In this document: piece after piece, positions 23,741 to 31,285 of the stretch
Layout: the number at the start of each line of letters is the position of its first letter
How positions within the stretch are numbered: position 1 is the stretch's first letter
Origin: Myxococcales bacterium
GTDB lineage: Bacteria; Myxococcota_A; Polyangia; Polyangiales; Ga0077539
Direction: 5' to 3'
Length of the DNA stretch: 36,824 bases
Assembly (NCBI GenBank): GCA_013298625.1
Contig: JAAFIF010000094.1
Location: forward strand, 1 to 36,824
Notes under the pieces: generated by a model
What the model saw: the letters and a program-made list of their open reading frames with translations, nothing else
The model's database searches: none
Told to the model about the DNA's origin: nothing
Translations under genes and position numbers: made by a program

Positions 23741-25640
23741 GCAAGAGCGCCGCGCCGTAGACAGCCCACACATTCAAGTGACCTGGTGAATGGCTGGCTG
23801 TGATCGAGCACGCGCAGCCACCCACCTGCGCCGGGGCGGCGCCCGAGTCCGCCGAAGAGTCCGCCTGCGACGCGCTGGCGCCGTCCCCAGAGGCGTCCGC
23901 GACGGAGGCGTCCATCACCGTCGCAACAGGTCGCGTCGCCGTGCCAAACACGCCGAGCGAGTGGTTGAAGAACGTCCCCGAGCCGGTCGTGACCTTCGCC
24001 ACCGCGACGACGCGGTATCGAAGCTCGACGCCGGGCATCGCGCTCTCGTCGCGCCAGCTCGTCGCGGCGACGGGCGTGGTCGTGACGCGCTCTGCTGGGG
24101 CGCTCGCGGCAACCGGGCTGCGAAAGACGTGGTAGCCGACGACGGCGCTGTCTGTGCTGGCGGTCCACGAGAGCGCGACGCCGGCGCCTTCGCCGGTCGC
24201 GCGCAGCGCCGTTGGTGGACGCACGGTGAACATTCGCAGGGTCGGATCGCCCATCAACGCTTGATGCACCTGCGAGCGGGAGTTGGACACGTCGTAGCCG
24301 CTGCCCTGAATCGTGCGAAGAAGCTCGTCGCCGAACGAAAGCATCGCGCCGAGCCCGTGCATGTGCGCGGTCGGCCGCGAGAACCACAGCGTGGCCAACG
24401 CGGGCGACGGCGAGAAGAGCGGGGCGCGCAAGAAGTTGTTCGCGTACGACCAGTCGCCGAAGTACGACCCGAAGAGCCCGACGAACACCGCGCGGGGCAT
24501 GCGTGCGGTGAAGTCCATGGTGCTGCCCACGCCGCTCGCGCCCTGCGGGTTGCCAGCGCCGCAGCCGAACGCGAAGGCGTAGCCGCCGGCCGGGTCTTCG
24601 AGCGCGTCGAAGAACGGGCGGCCGCGCTCGGGGTCCGCGCCGTACAGCGCCCAGCCGTCGCGCCAGGCGATGCGCGAGAACGCCTCGCCGTTGAAGTAGC
24701 CAAACGAGTCGCTGACCCAGGTGCGAGGGCGCGGGGCGAACTCGCCGACGCGATAAGCATGGTTGCGCGCGAGGTAGCGGCGAACGAGCTCGACGGGGGT
24801 CATCGAGAAGAGAGGCATTTGCTCGGCGTCTACGCGACCGATCGCGAGCTCGAGCCGCGAGGGATAGGTCGAAGGGTCGAACTTGCCGTCGCCAGCGCGG
24901 TTGACGTTGAAGTTGGCTCCGCCGTAGTCGCGCGCGTCGGGCCAGTCGCCGTCGAGGTCTGCGTAGTAGCCGTCCGACGGCCACGCGCCCTCGTGATCGC
25001 CGTGCCCGTCGGGACGAATGTTCCCTGAAAACGCCCGTGGAACCGCGCCCACCAGCAACGCAGCGCGCAGTCGCTCTCCGTGTCGAAGCTGCGCGCGCTG
25101 CAGTTCGGCGCGCACCATCGGGGGGCTCGCGCTCGCGGCGACCATCACGCGCTCGACCGTCCAACCGTCGGCGCGCAGGTCGGCTTCGAGCTGGTCGACT
25201 TCGGCGCTCGCGCCCATCGCGGTCTGAGCCTCGACCACCAGCGCCACCACGCCAGGATCGTCGCGAAACGGCACGTCGATGCCCGCGATCACGTAGCCGT
25301 AGCCTGGCGCGATCGTCTGCCCCATCGCCGTCGTGCGCTGAACGACGTACTCGTAGCGCTGCCCGACTTCGACCGAGCGATCTTCGAACTCCGTCGCGTT
25401 GCCGGGCAGCATGGCGACCTGCATCCAAGCGGCGGCGTCCGGGTCGCGACGACGGACGACGAACGAGGCTGCGAGGGTCGAGGCGTTCCACCGAAGGGTG
25501 ACCGAGGGAGTCGGCGCAGCGACGACCGCGGCGCGCACGTGCGGGTCGAGGTCGGCCACGTTTTGCGCAAGCGCCCGCGGAGCAGCCGCGATCGTGAGCG
25601 CCGCGGACAACAGTGAGAGGCGTTGCGAAGGGGCGCGCAT
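23694..25640 (-). CDS. Secreted FnIII-containing protein with MYXO-CTERM-like sorting tail
   Basis: A 648-residue protein with a signal peptide (1-25, cleaved after ALA). A first FnIII-like region (~35-120) and another (~470-560) flank a central domain. That centre holds SDGYYADLDGDWPD, IGRVDA and AFGCGAGN, resembling the fold region of clan CD C25 (gingipain-like) peptidases, but no catalytic His-Cys pair can be assigned safely. The tail has an Asp/Ser/Ala-rich linker, then GCACS (Cys609, 611), a hydrophobic run and RRSRPRRGR, which fits MYXO-CTERM surface-anchoring tails. The ATG is preceded by GGAGCAAGCC, a good RBS. It follows the pilin-like gene by 33 bases and overlaps rseP by 47 bases at its 3' end. 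Confidence 0.75.
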   Translation of the reverse strand: MRAPSQRLSLLSAALTIAAAPRALAQNVADLDPHVRAAVVAAPTPSVTLRWNASTLAASFVVRRRDPDAAAWMQVAMLPGNATEFEDRSVEVGQRYEYVVQRTTAMGQTIAPGYGYVIAGIDVPFRDDPGVVALVVEAQTAMGASAEVDQLEADLRADGWTVERVMVAASASPPMVRAELQRAQLRHGERLRAALLVGAVPRAFSGNIRPDGHGDHEGAWPSDGYYADLDGDWPDARDYGGANFNVNRAGDGKFDPSTYPSRLELAIGRVDAEQMPLFSMTPVELVRRYLARNHAYRVGEFAPRPRTWVSDSFGYFNGEAFSRIAWRDGWALYGADPERGRPFFDALEDPAGGYAFAFGCGAGNPQGASGVGSTMDFTARMPRAVFVGLFGSYFGDWSYANNFLRAPLFSPSPALATLWFSRPTAHMHGLGAMLSFGDELLRTIQGSGYDVSNSRSQVHQALMGDPTLRMFTVRPPTALRATGEGAGVALSWTASTDSAVVGYHVFRSPVAASAPAERVTTTPVAATSWRDESAMPGVELRYRVVAVAKVTTGSGTFFNHSLGVFGTATRPVATVMDASVADASGDGASASQADSSADSGAAPAQVGGCACSITASHSPGHLNVWAVYGAALLLIARRSRPRRGRACA

Positions 25641-25673
25641 GGCTTGCTCCGTGTTGATTGTGTGTGCGTCGAT

Positions 25674-26546
25674 TCAGCTCTTGGGCGGCGGCGGGATCGT
25701 GATGTCCGCGAGGCTGTCGCTCGCGCCCCCGCCGACGGTGGGCGGAGGCGGCGCGAAGCTCGACGACGACATTCCGTCCATGTTTTGCAGGGCGTACGCC
25801 GCTTGCTTCGCCGCCTGAGCCTTCTGTTTGGCGGCCTCCTCGCGGATCTTCTTGGCTCGCCAGGTGTTGTACACAGCGAGCCCGATGAGGCTGAGCAAGC
25901 ACAAGAGCGCGACGCCAAACGCGATCAAGCGGCGCTGGCGAAGCTCTTCGGCCGCTTGTTGATCGAGCTGCTCGTTGGCGCGCTCGACGTCGCTCGCGCC
26001 GCCGGAGGCCACGTTGGAGTTCGACCTTGGCGCTGTTCCAGCGCCTGCAGAACCACCGGCGCCGGCACCACCCGCTCCGGCAGCGCCCGCGCCGGCCGCA
26101 CCGCCACCGGCAGCGCCGGCCGCGGCTCCCGCGCCTCCCGAGCCGCTTCCGCCACCGCTTGCCGCGGCGCCCCCCGCGCCGCCCGAAGCGCTGTTGCTTC
26201 CGCCACCCGATCCGCTCGCACCGGAGCCGCCCGCGCCGCTGCTGCTCGAGCCGCTGCTACCGCCAGAGCCTCCACCGGAGCCTCCGCCGATCGATGACCC
26301 ACCGCCACCGCCACCGCCACCGCCACCGCCGACGCCTTCGAGCGACGCGACTTCGCCGCTGCCCGTGTTGACTTTGGCTCGCACGGACGCGCCGAAGCCG
26401 CGCCACGCTGCGATCGCTCCGATCGCGATGAGCGCGAGGATGATCACGTATTCGGTCGTGCCGATCCCTGCTTCGTCACGAACCAGCGAGCGCACCGCGC
26501 TGGACCCATCGCGCTGCGAGCGCGCACGCTGAGCAATCGACGCCAT
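25674..26546 (-). CDS. Flp-pilin-like protein with Gly-rich spacer and second transmembrane helix
   Basis: A 290-residue protein. Its N-terminus matches a Flp-type prepilin: AG|IGTTEY with a likely cut after Gly27 leaves Glu at +5 and Tyr at +6, followed by the hydrophobic helix VIILALIAIGAIAAW. Unlike the usual 50-80-residue Flp pilin it then continues with a Gly/Ser/Ala run (~72-170, including an 11-12 Gly tract), a helix, a second membrane segment (~207-226), a charged Lys/Ala/Glu coiled-coil-like stretch (~227-252) and a Pro-rich tail (PPPPT and PPPPKS). ATG 26546 is preferred to TTG 26549. No Tad/Cpa assembly genes are in the window. It is followed by the MYXO-CTERM gene, suggesting a shared cell-surface role. 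Confidence 0.7.
   Translation of the reverse strand: MASIAQRARSQRDGSSAVRSLVRDEAGIGTTEYVIILALIAIGAIAAWRGFGASVRAKVNTGSGEVASLEGVGGGGGGGGGGGSSIGGGSGGGSGGSSGSSSSGAGGSGASGSGGGSNSASGGAGGAAASGGGSGSGGAGAAAGAAGGGAAGAGAAGAGGAGAGGSAGAGTAPRSNSNVASGGASDVERANEQLDQQAAEELRQRRLIAFGVALLCLLSLIGLAVYNTWRAKKIREEAAKQKAQAAKQAAYALQNMDGMSSSSFAPPPPTVGGGASDSLADITIPPPPKS
26301..26330 (-). repeat. Tandem hexamer repeat encoding the Gly tract
   Basis: On the plus strand ACCGCC occurs five times in succession, 26301-26330. On the coding strand it is GGCGGT, two Gly codons per unit. Slippage would lengthen or shorten the spacer in steps of two residues without changing frame. Confidence 0.8.
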
Positions 26547-26570
26547 CAACCGCGAGCTTAAACCCCGCGC

Positions 26571-26600
26571 GCGACGATCGTCGCTGTTTTTACGGGGGAT
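26571..26600 (+). repeat. 14-bp palindrome joined to 17-bp repeat, copy 2
   Basis: GCGACGATCGTCGC (26571-26584) is a perfect palindrome. The 17 bases at 26584-26600, CTGTTTTTACGGGGGAT, are identical to the inverted copy beside tRNA-Phe (1233-1249). On the plus strand the palindrome with the following T-run resembles a small intrinsic terminator, but no gene ends here on that strand. The site is about 25 bases upstream of the pilin-like start at 26546 and 92 bases beyond the pyrB stop, so it lies in a likely pilin control region. Confidence 0.6.
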
Positions 26601-26691
26601 GCACGCCTCGAGTGCGCTTTCGAGGGAGGCCGCACCTCGGGTCGGGCTCGGGAGCCAAGGGTCGCGATGCGGCGGCCCCCGCCAGCGTCGG

Positions 26692-27624
26692 TCACGACAG
26701 AGGGCTCTGCCCGGCTTCGCCAGCGAGGAGATACAGCGTGGCCATGCGCACAGCGACGCCGGCTTCGACCTGGTCGAGGATGGCGCTCTGGGGGCCGTCT
26801 GCCACGTCGGGGTCGATCTCGACGCCGCGGTTCATCGGGCCGGGGTGCATGACGATCGCGTCGGGCTTGGCGTTCGAGAGCACACGACGACCGAGTCCGA
26901 AGCGCCTCGAGTACTCGCGCGCCGTGGGAAAGAGCACCTCGCCCATCCGTTCGCGCTGGATGCGCAGCATCATCACGACGTCTGCGCCCTCGACGGCGGC
27001 GGAGAAGTCGTCGAACACCGAGACGCCAAGCTGCTCGATGCCGTGCGGAACCATCGTTCGCGGCCCGCACACCCGAACGGTGGCGCCGAGGCGGGTCAAC
27101 AAGTGAATGTTCGACCGCGCGACGCGCGAGTGCGTGATGTCGCCGGCGATCGTGACGATCAGGCCGCGGATCGCGCCCTTCGCGCGGCGGATGGTAAACG
27201 CGTCGAGCAACGCTTGCGTCGGGTGCTCGTGCGTCCCGTCTCCAGCGTTGATCACGCTCGCGCTCGAGTGCTTCGCGATGAAGTGCGGCGCGCCGCTCGA
27301 CGAGTGGCGGATCACCAGCACGTCGGGGCGCATGGCCTCGAGGTTCTTCACCGTGTCGAGCAGCGTCTCGCCCTTGCTCACGCTCGAGCCCGAAGACGAC
27401 ACGTTGACGACGTCAGCGCTGAGGCGTTTTCCAGCGATTTCGAAGGACGTGCGCGTGCGCGTGCTGGCCTCGAAGAAGAGGTTGATGACCGTCTTGCCGC
27501 GGAGGGTCGGGACCTTTCGGATCTTTCTGCGGGACACGTCGAAGAAGACCTCGGCCGTGTCGAGAAACTGCACGATGCGCTCGGTCCCGAGCGACTCGAT
27601 GTCGAGCAAGTGCCTGACGCTCAT
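26692..27624 (-). CDS. pyrB: Aspartate carbamoyltransferase catalytic subunit
   Basis: A 310-residue transcarbamylase, the family's length, that joins carbamoyl phosphate to aspartate at the start of pyrimidine synthesis. The carbamoyl-phosphate motif is STRTRTS (54-60), followed by Lys84 in SKGET and HPTQALLD (134-141). The C-terminal aspartate domain has MRIQRER and MHPGPMNRG. The start overlaps the pyrR stop (ATGA, 27624-27621). Such pyrR-pyrB order is common in bacteria that use PyrR. No pyrC or pyrI follows; the next gene downstream is the pilin-like one after 145 bases. Confidence 0.95.
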   Translation of the reverse strand: MSVRHLLDIESLGTERIVQFLDTAEVFFDVSRRKIRKVPTLRGKTVINLFFEASTRTRTSFEIAGKRLSADVVNVSSSGSSVSKGETLLDTVKNLEAMRPDVLVIRHSSSGAPHFIAKHSSASVINAGDGTHEHPTQALLDAFTIRRAKGAIRGLIVTIAGDITHSRVARSNIHLLTRLGATVRVCGPRTMVPHGIEQLGVSVFDDFSAAVEGADVVMMLRIQRERMGEVLFPTAREYSRRFGLGRRVLSNAKPDAIVMHPGPMNRGVEIDPDVADGPQSAILDQVEAGVAVRMATLYLLAGEAGQSPLS

Positions 27625-28181
27625 CGCGCTGCCTCCGCGCTCGCGCGCACTTCTGCGCGGTCCGGTCCGCCGTCATCCGCGTCGAGCAGCACGTCGACGC
27701 GCTCGTCCCGGCGCGTCTCGACGGCGCGGCCGATGTAGTCCGCTGCGATCGGGAGCTCTCGATGCCCGCGATCGATCAGCGCGCAGAGCTGCACGGCCTT
27801 CGGTCGCCCGTAGTCCATCAACGCGTCGATGGCGGCGCGCACGGTTCGGCCGGTGAAGAGCACATCGTCGACGAGCAAGACGACCCTGCCCTCGAGCTCG
27901 AAGTGAATGTCACTGCGGCCCACGACCGGCGCGGCCAGTGACGTGCCAAGGTCGTCTCGGTACAAATTGATGTCCACTGTGCCGACGGGCACGTCGCGCC
28001 CCTCGAGCTCGCGCAGCAGCACCCGTAGCCGGTACGCGAGCGGAACGCCGCCCTTGCGGACGCCGACCAGGCACAACCCGTCCGCCCCGCGGTTGCGTTC
28101 GGTCACTTCGCCGGCGATCCGCCGCAGGGCGCGGGCGATCTCGTCGGCGTTCATCACGATTCGAGCGTTGGGAGCTTCCAT
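27621..28181 (-). CDS. pyrR: Bifunctional pyr operon regulator/uracil phosphoribosyltransferase
   Basis: A 186-residue type-I phosphoribosyltransferase with the PRPP motif VLLVDDVLFTGRT (101-113), LVGVRKGGVPLAYRL early, and GTVDINLYRDDLGT as in PyrR. In Gram-positives PyrR binds pyr mRNA leaders and attenuates transcription; in other groups the role is less clear. ATG 28181 gives the usual PyrR length; a GTG at 28268 would add 29 residues of basic sequence without family likeness. The gene overlaps pyrB, and an inverted repeat (28240-28275) lies upstream of its start. Confidence 0.9.
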   Translation of the reverse strand: MEAPNARIVMNADEIARALRRIAGEVTERNRGADGLCLVGVRKGGVPLAYRLRVLLRELEGRDVPVGTVDINLYRDDLGTSLAAPVVGRSDIHFELEGRVVLLVDDVLFTGRTVRAAIDALMDYGRPKAVQLCALIDRGHRELPIAADYIGRAVETRRDERVDVLLDADDGGPDRAEVRASAEAAR

Positions 28182-28239
28182 GACCGCGTCGACCGAAGAC
28201 CGTAAACCCTGGAGCGGCGCAGCGTCGAGATTGCTGCGA

Positions 28240-28275
28240 AGACTCCTCTTGCGTCGCGCGCGGTTCACGGAGTCT
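28240..28275. promoter_or_regulatory. Inverted repeat in the pyrR/chemosensory divergent region
   Basis: AGACTCC (28240-28246) and GGAGTCT (28269-28275) flank 22 GC-rich bases. The arms are 29 bases apart centre to centre. It lies 59 bases upstream of the pyrR ATG and 65 bases from the start of the opposite gene. It could be an operator or a leader hairpin for PyrR control; I see no match to the known PyrR-binding loop. Confidence 0.3.
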
Positions 28276-28339
28276 ACTCGCGTAGCTTGTCGCGCATCGC
28301 GCGCGCTGCGAACTGTGGAAAGGTGAGGGCTGCTCTACG

Positions 28340-29974
28340 ATGTCTGGTCGGGTCCTGGTCGTCGATGACAGCGCCACGATCCGCAGGCTCGTTCGCTCGA
28401 TCGTCGAGGAGGCTGGCTACGAAGTGAGCTCAGCGCCCGATGGGCAAGCGGCGCTCGACCTGCTTCAACGCGAGTCGTTCGACGTCGCGCTGCTCGACTT
28501 CGTGATGCCGCGGCTCAACGGCTATCAGCTCGCGCAAGCGATCCGCGCGATGCCCCACTTGAAGACGCTGCCGCTGGTGCTGATGAGCGCCAAGGCCGAC
28601 GTCATCGGGCCGCGGTTCATCCAGCAGACGCAGGCCGCGCACTCGATCACCAAGCCCTTCGAGCCCAACGCGCTGCTCGCGGTCGTCGGGCACGCGCTCT
28701 CGTCGCGCACGCGACCGAGCATGCAGCCGCTCACGCTCGTCAACGAAGAGCTCGCTCGATCCGCTTCGATTCCGCCGCCCGCGCCAGAGCCTCCGCGCAC
28801 GACCGCGCGCCCGAGCCCCAAGCTCTCGGCGCCGCCCTCGCCCGCGGCGCGCGCCGTCGCCAAGGCCGAGATGGACCTCCAGCACGCGCCCGTCCCCCGC
28901 GATCGCACCGCGACGGTGCTCGCGCGCCCGAGGATCGACACCGCGCACGATCAAGCGCCGGTCGTCCCGTGGGCCGAAGTGCCCGACGACGGCGAGCGGA
29001 CGGTCGTCGGACTGTTGCCGCTCGACGGGTACGACGACTTCGACGCGGACGCCGTCTCGTCCGTGGAGGTGGCCGACCCCCGCACGACCGCGCTGCAGAC
29101 GTTCGCGCAGGCCGTGCTCAGGCCGATCGAGCGCGGCGCGCCCAAGCTCGACCGCAGCAAGATCGGCCCCGCGCTCACCGACGCGACGACGGCCGACGAC
29201 CTTCGCGCGATCATCGACGCCGCAAGGACCGCGATCCGCGCGATCGAAGGCGGCGCGAAGATCGGACTCGAGGGAGACATCGACCTCGTCCCGCTCGGCG
29301 AAGTGCTGCAAATGCTGCGATTTCAGCAGCAGACCGGGGTGCTCGCCGTCAACCGCGGCGGCGCGGCGGTCGAGCTGTGCTTCTACCGCGGCAGCATCGA
29401 GCTCGCGCTCGCGCGCAACGTCGCGCCAGAGTTCTTGCTGGGCCGCTACGCGGTGGCCGCAGGAGTCGTGTCGCAAGACGAGCTCGACGGGCTGCTTCGC
29501 TCGGGCGTGCGCGGGCGGCTCGGCGAGGCGCTGATGAGCTCGGGTCGGCTCGACGCCGAAGGGCTCGAGCGGCTGCTGACCCGGCAATCGTCGGAGATCC
29601 TCTACGAGGTCTGCCGCTGGCGCGAGGGCAACTTCGAGTTCATGCAGGGCGTTCGGCGGCCCGAAGCAGAGTCCGCCGCGCTCGGACTACCGGTCGAAGC
29701 GCTGGTGCTCGAGGGCTTTCGGCGCGTCGACGAGTGGGGACAGATCGAGCAAGAGGTGCGCTCGTTCGAGGACGTGTTCACGGCGGACGCGGGCGTGGTC
29801 GAGAGCGTCGGCGCTGCGCGGCTCTCGCCGTCGGAGCGCAAGGTGCTCGAGACGCTCGACGGCCGTCGCAACGTCAACGAAGTGATCGTCCGCTCGCACA
29901 TGAACTCGTTCGACGTGTGCAAGACGCTGTTTCAGCTGCGTCGCGCGCGGCTCATTCGCCGGAGGGGCGCGTGA
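28340..29974 (+). CDS. Response regulator: receiver domain plus DUF4388 (PATAN-type) domain
   Basis: A 544-residue protein. Residues 1-120 form a receiver domain with acidic pair Asp9/Asp10, phosphoacceptor Asp53 in LLDFVMP, MSAK and Lys105 in TKPF, all conserved. A long Pro/Ala/Asp-rich linker (~121-300) follows. Residues ~308-460 match a DUF4388 domain (IGLEGDIDLVPLGEVLQMLRFQQQTG, then AVELCFYRGSIELA), a module often joined to receivers in myxobacteria and other delta-proteobacteria. A C-terminal winged-helix-like region (LSPSERKVLETLDGRRNVNEV) ends the protein. Its stop overlaps the CheW start (GTGA). The phosphate is probably supplied by the CheA-like kinase of the same cluster. Confidence 0.85.
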   Translation: MSGRVLVVDDSATIRRLVRSIVEEAGYEVSSAPDGQAALDLLQRESFDVALLDFVMPRLNGYQLAQAIRAMPHLKTLPLVLMSAKADVIGPRFIQQTQAAHSITKPFEPNALLAVVGHALSSRTRPSMQPLTLVNEELARSASIPPPAPEPPRTTARPSPKLSAPPSPAARAVAKAEMDLQHAPVPRDRTATVLARPRIDTAHDQAPVVPWAEVPDDGERTVVGLLPLDGYDDFDADAVSSVEVADPRTTALQTFAQAVLRPIERGAPKLDRSKIGPALTDATTADDLRAIIDAARTAIRAIEGGAKIGLEGDIDLVPLGEVLQMLRFQQQTGVLAVNRGGAAVELCFYRGSIELALARNVAPEFLLGRYAVAAGVVSQDELDGLLRSGVRGRLGEALMSSGRLDAEGLERLLTRQSSEILYEVCRWREGNFEFMQGVRRPEAESAALGLPVEALVLEGFRRVDEWGQIEQEVRSFEDVFTADAGVVESVGAARLSPSERKVLETLDGRRNVNEVIVRSHMNSFDVCKTLFQLRRARLIRRRGA

Positions 29975-30357
29975 CGACCGACGCGTCGAGCGCGGGCCCG
30001 TGGCTCGTGTTCGCGCGGGGACACCGCGCGTTCGCCGTCGCCGCATCGGACGTGCGGTTCGTGATTCCGACCCCGCGCCTCAGCGGGTTTCCCGTGGCGT
30101 TCGAGCGGCTGCTCGGCGTGTTCGCCCACCGCGGGCGGATCTATCCGCTGCTCGACCCCAACGAGGTCGACGGCGTCACGAGCCACTCGTCTCCGATCGC
30201 CATCATCACCGCGAGCGACACGGGTGACATCGCTTGGGTCGCCGACGTCGTGCGCGGCTTCGAGCCGGCCCCCGAGCCTGCCATCGAGCGAATCGAGCCC
30301 TCGCGGCTCGCTCAACGCGCGCGCGAAGCGCTGCGCCGCGCGACGCATTTCGCCTGA
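29971..30357 (+). CDS. CheW-like adaptor protein
   Basis: A 128-residue single CheW-like domain (WLVFARGHRAFAVAASDVRFVIPTP, then GVFAHRGRIYPLLDPNEV). CheW links receptors to the CheA kinase in a beta-barrel contact. It is slightly shorter than E. coli CheW (167). The GTG start overlaps the preceding stop by four bases. A basic tail (LAQRAREALRRATHFA) follows the barrel. It lies between the receiver gene and the MCP-like gene, so these products probably form a complex. Confidence 0.8.
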   Translation: MTTDASSAGPWLVFARGHRAFAVAASDVRFVIPTPRLSGFPVAFERLLGVFAHRGRIYPLLDPNEVDGVTSHSSPIAIITASDTGDIAWVADVVRGFEPAPEPAIERIEPSRLAQRAREALRRATHFA

Positions 30358-30379
30358 TTTTCGAGAGAGGCACCGCCCC

Positions 30380-31279
30380 GTGGACGACATTCGAACCCTG
30401 CTGCACGCGCTCGCCGACCGCCTCGCGACCACGCTCGACGCGCCCGCGCCCGCGCCGCCTGGATGCAGCCACGCGGTCCCGGACGAAGACGAGCTCGTCG
30501 CGCTGCGCTCCGCGCTCGAGGCGATCGCGCAAGGCGACCTGGTCCACCGACCGTCGGCGAAGCTCGCCCCCGATGCGAACACCCGCATCACCAGCGCGCT
30601 CGAACGCGTGCGAACGCTCGTGCGCGCCGCCAACGAGTCCACCGGCGTCGCCTCGCGCGCGGGCGCGATCATCGACGCCGTCGAGCGCGCCGCAAACGCC
30701 GGAAACCACCAGCGACTCGCCCTCGACCGCAGCTCCGACGAGCTTCGCCCGCTCACCACCCGACTCGACGATCTCGCGCAAGAGACCGCTGAGCTCGCGG
30801 CGACCGGCGACCGCATCGCGCTGCTCGCGCTCAACACCGGCATCGAAGGGCTTCGCGTCGGCGGCGAAGTCGCCCGCGCGCTCGGAGGGCTCGGCGACGA
30901 GATCCGTCGGCTCGCGCTGCGCACCTCCCTGTCAGCTCGCGAAATCGGCGAGGCGCTGCGCGCGTCCGCGGAGCTCACGCAGCGCGCGATGGCCAGCCTC
31001 GAAGACGCCCGCGGCGCGCTGCGGCAGATCGCCGACGAGGTCACCCGCGCCGCCGCGTCTGCCGAGAGCGTCCGGGTCGCCGACGACGCGCTCGGCGACG
31101 CCGCGAAGGCGTTTCGAGTCCTCGACGCCGAGAGCGACGCGCTCGTGGTGCGCCTCGACGAGGCGGCCGATCGATTGGGCCCCGACATCGCACGAGCGCG
31201 CGCGCTCGCCCAAGGCGGCGACGCAGAGGACATCGAAGCGGCGCTCGCGCGGCTGTCCGCTGCGCTGCGAGGAGCCTGA
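30380..31279 (+). CDS. Soluble methyl-accepting-chemotaxis-like signalling protein
   Basis: A 299-residue, almost wholly helical protein without a membrane segment or ligand domain. An early amphipathic part (~38-90, LVALRSALEAIAQGDLVHR) is HAMP-like. Residues ~146-190 read IALLALNTGIEGLRVGG then GDEIRRLALRTSLSAREIGEAL, which lines up with the conserved MCP hairpin tip (LALNxxxEAARAGE...DEVRxLAxR). The Glu-Ala-Ala-Arg-Ala-Gly-Glu core is altered to EGLRVGG. Methylation sites are not obvious. GTG 30380 is chosen, with GAGAGAGG upstream. It follows CheW by 22 bases and precedes CheA by six. Likely a cytosolic receptor or scaffold for this cluster. Confidence 0.7.
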   Translation: MDDIRTLLHALADRLATTLDAPAPAPPGCSHAVPDEDELVALRSALEAIAQGDLVHRPSAKLAPDANTRITSALERVRTLVRAANESTGVASRAGAIIDAVERAANAGNHQRLALDRSSDELRPLTTRLDDLAQETAELAATGDRIALLALNTGIEGLRVGGEVARALGGLGDEIRRLALRTSLSAREIGEALRASAELTQRAMASLEDARGALRQIADEVTRAAASAESVRVADDALGDAAKAFRVLDAESDALVVRLDEAADRLGPDIARARALAQGGDAEDIEAALARLSAALRGA

Positions 31280-31285
31280 GCGCCG

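Noticed and set aside
22004..23773. Upstream extension of the thioesterase frame (ORF to 23773)
   Set aside because: Runs through rseP on the other strand; only the last 147 residues form a hotdog domain.
26301..26330. CRISPR-like array
   Set aside because: The repeat is a 6-bp coding microsatellite without spacers.
26571..26591. Plus-strand intrinsic terminator (palindrome and T-run)
   Set aside because: No plus-strand gene ends here; flanking genes are on the minus strand, so it was not annotated as a terminator.
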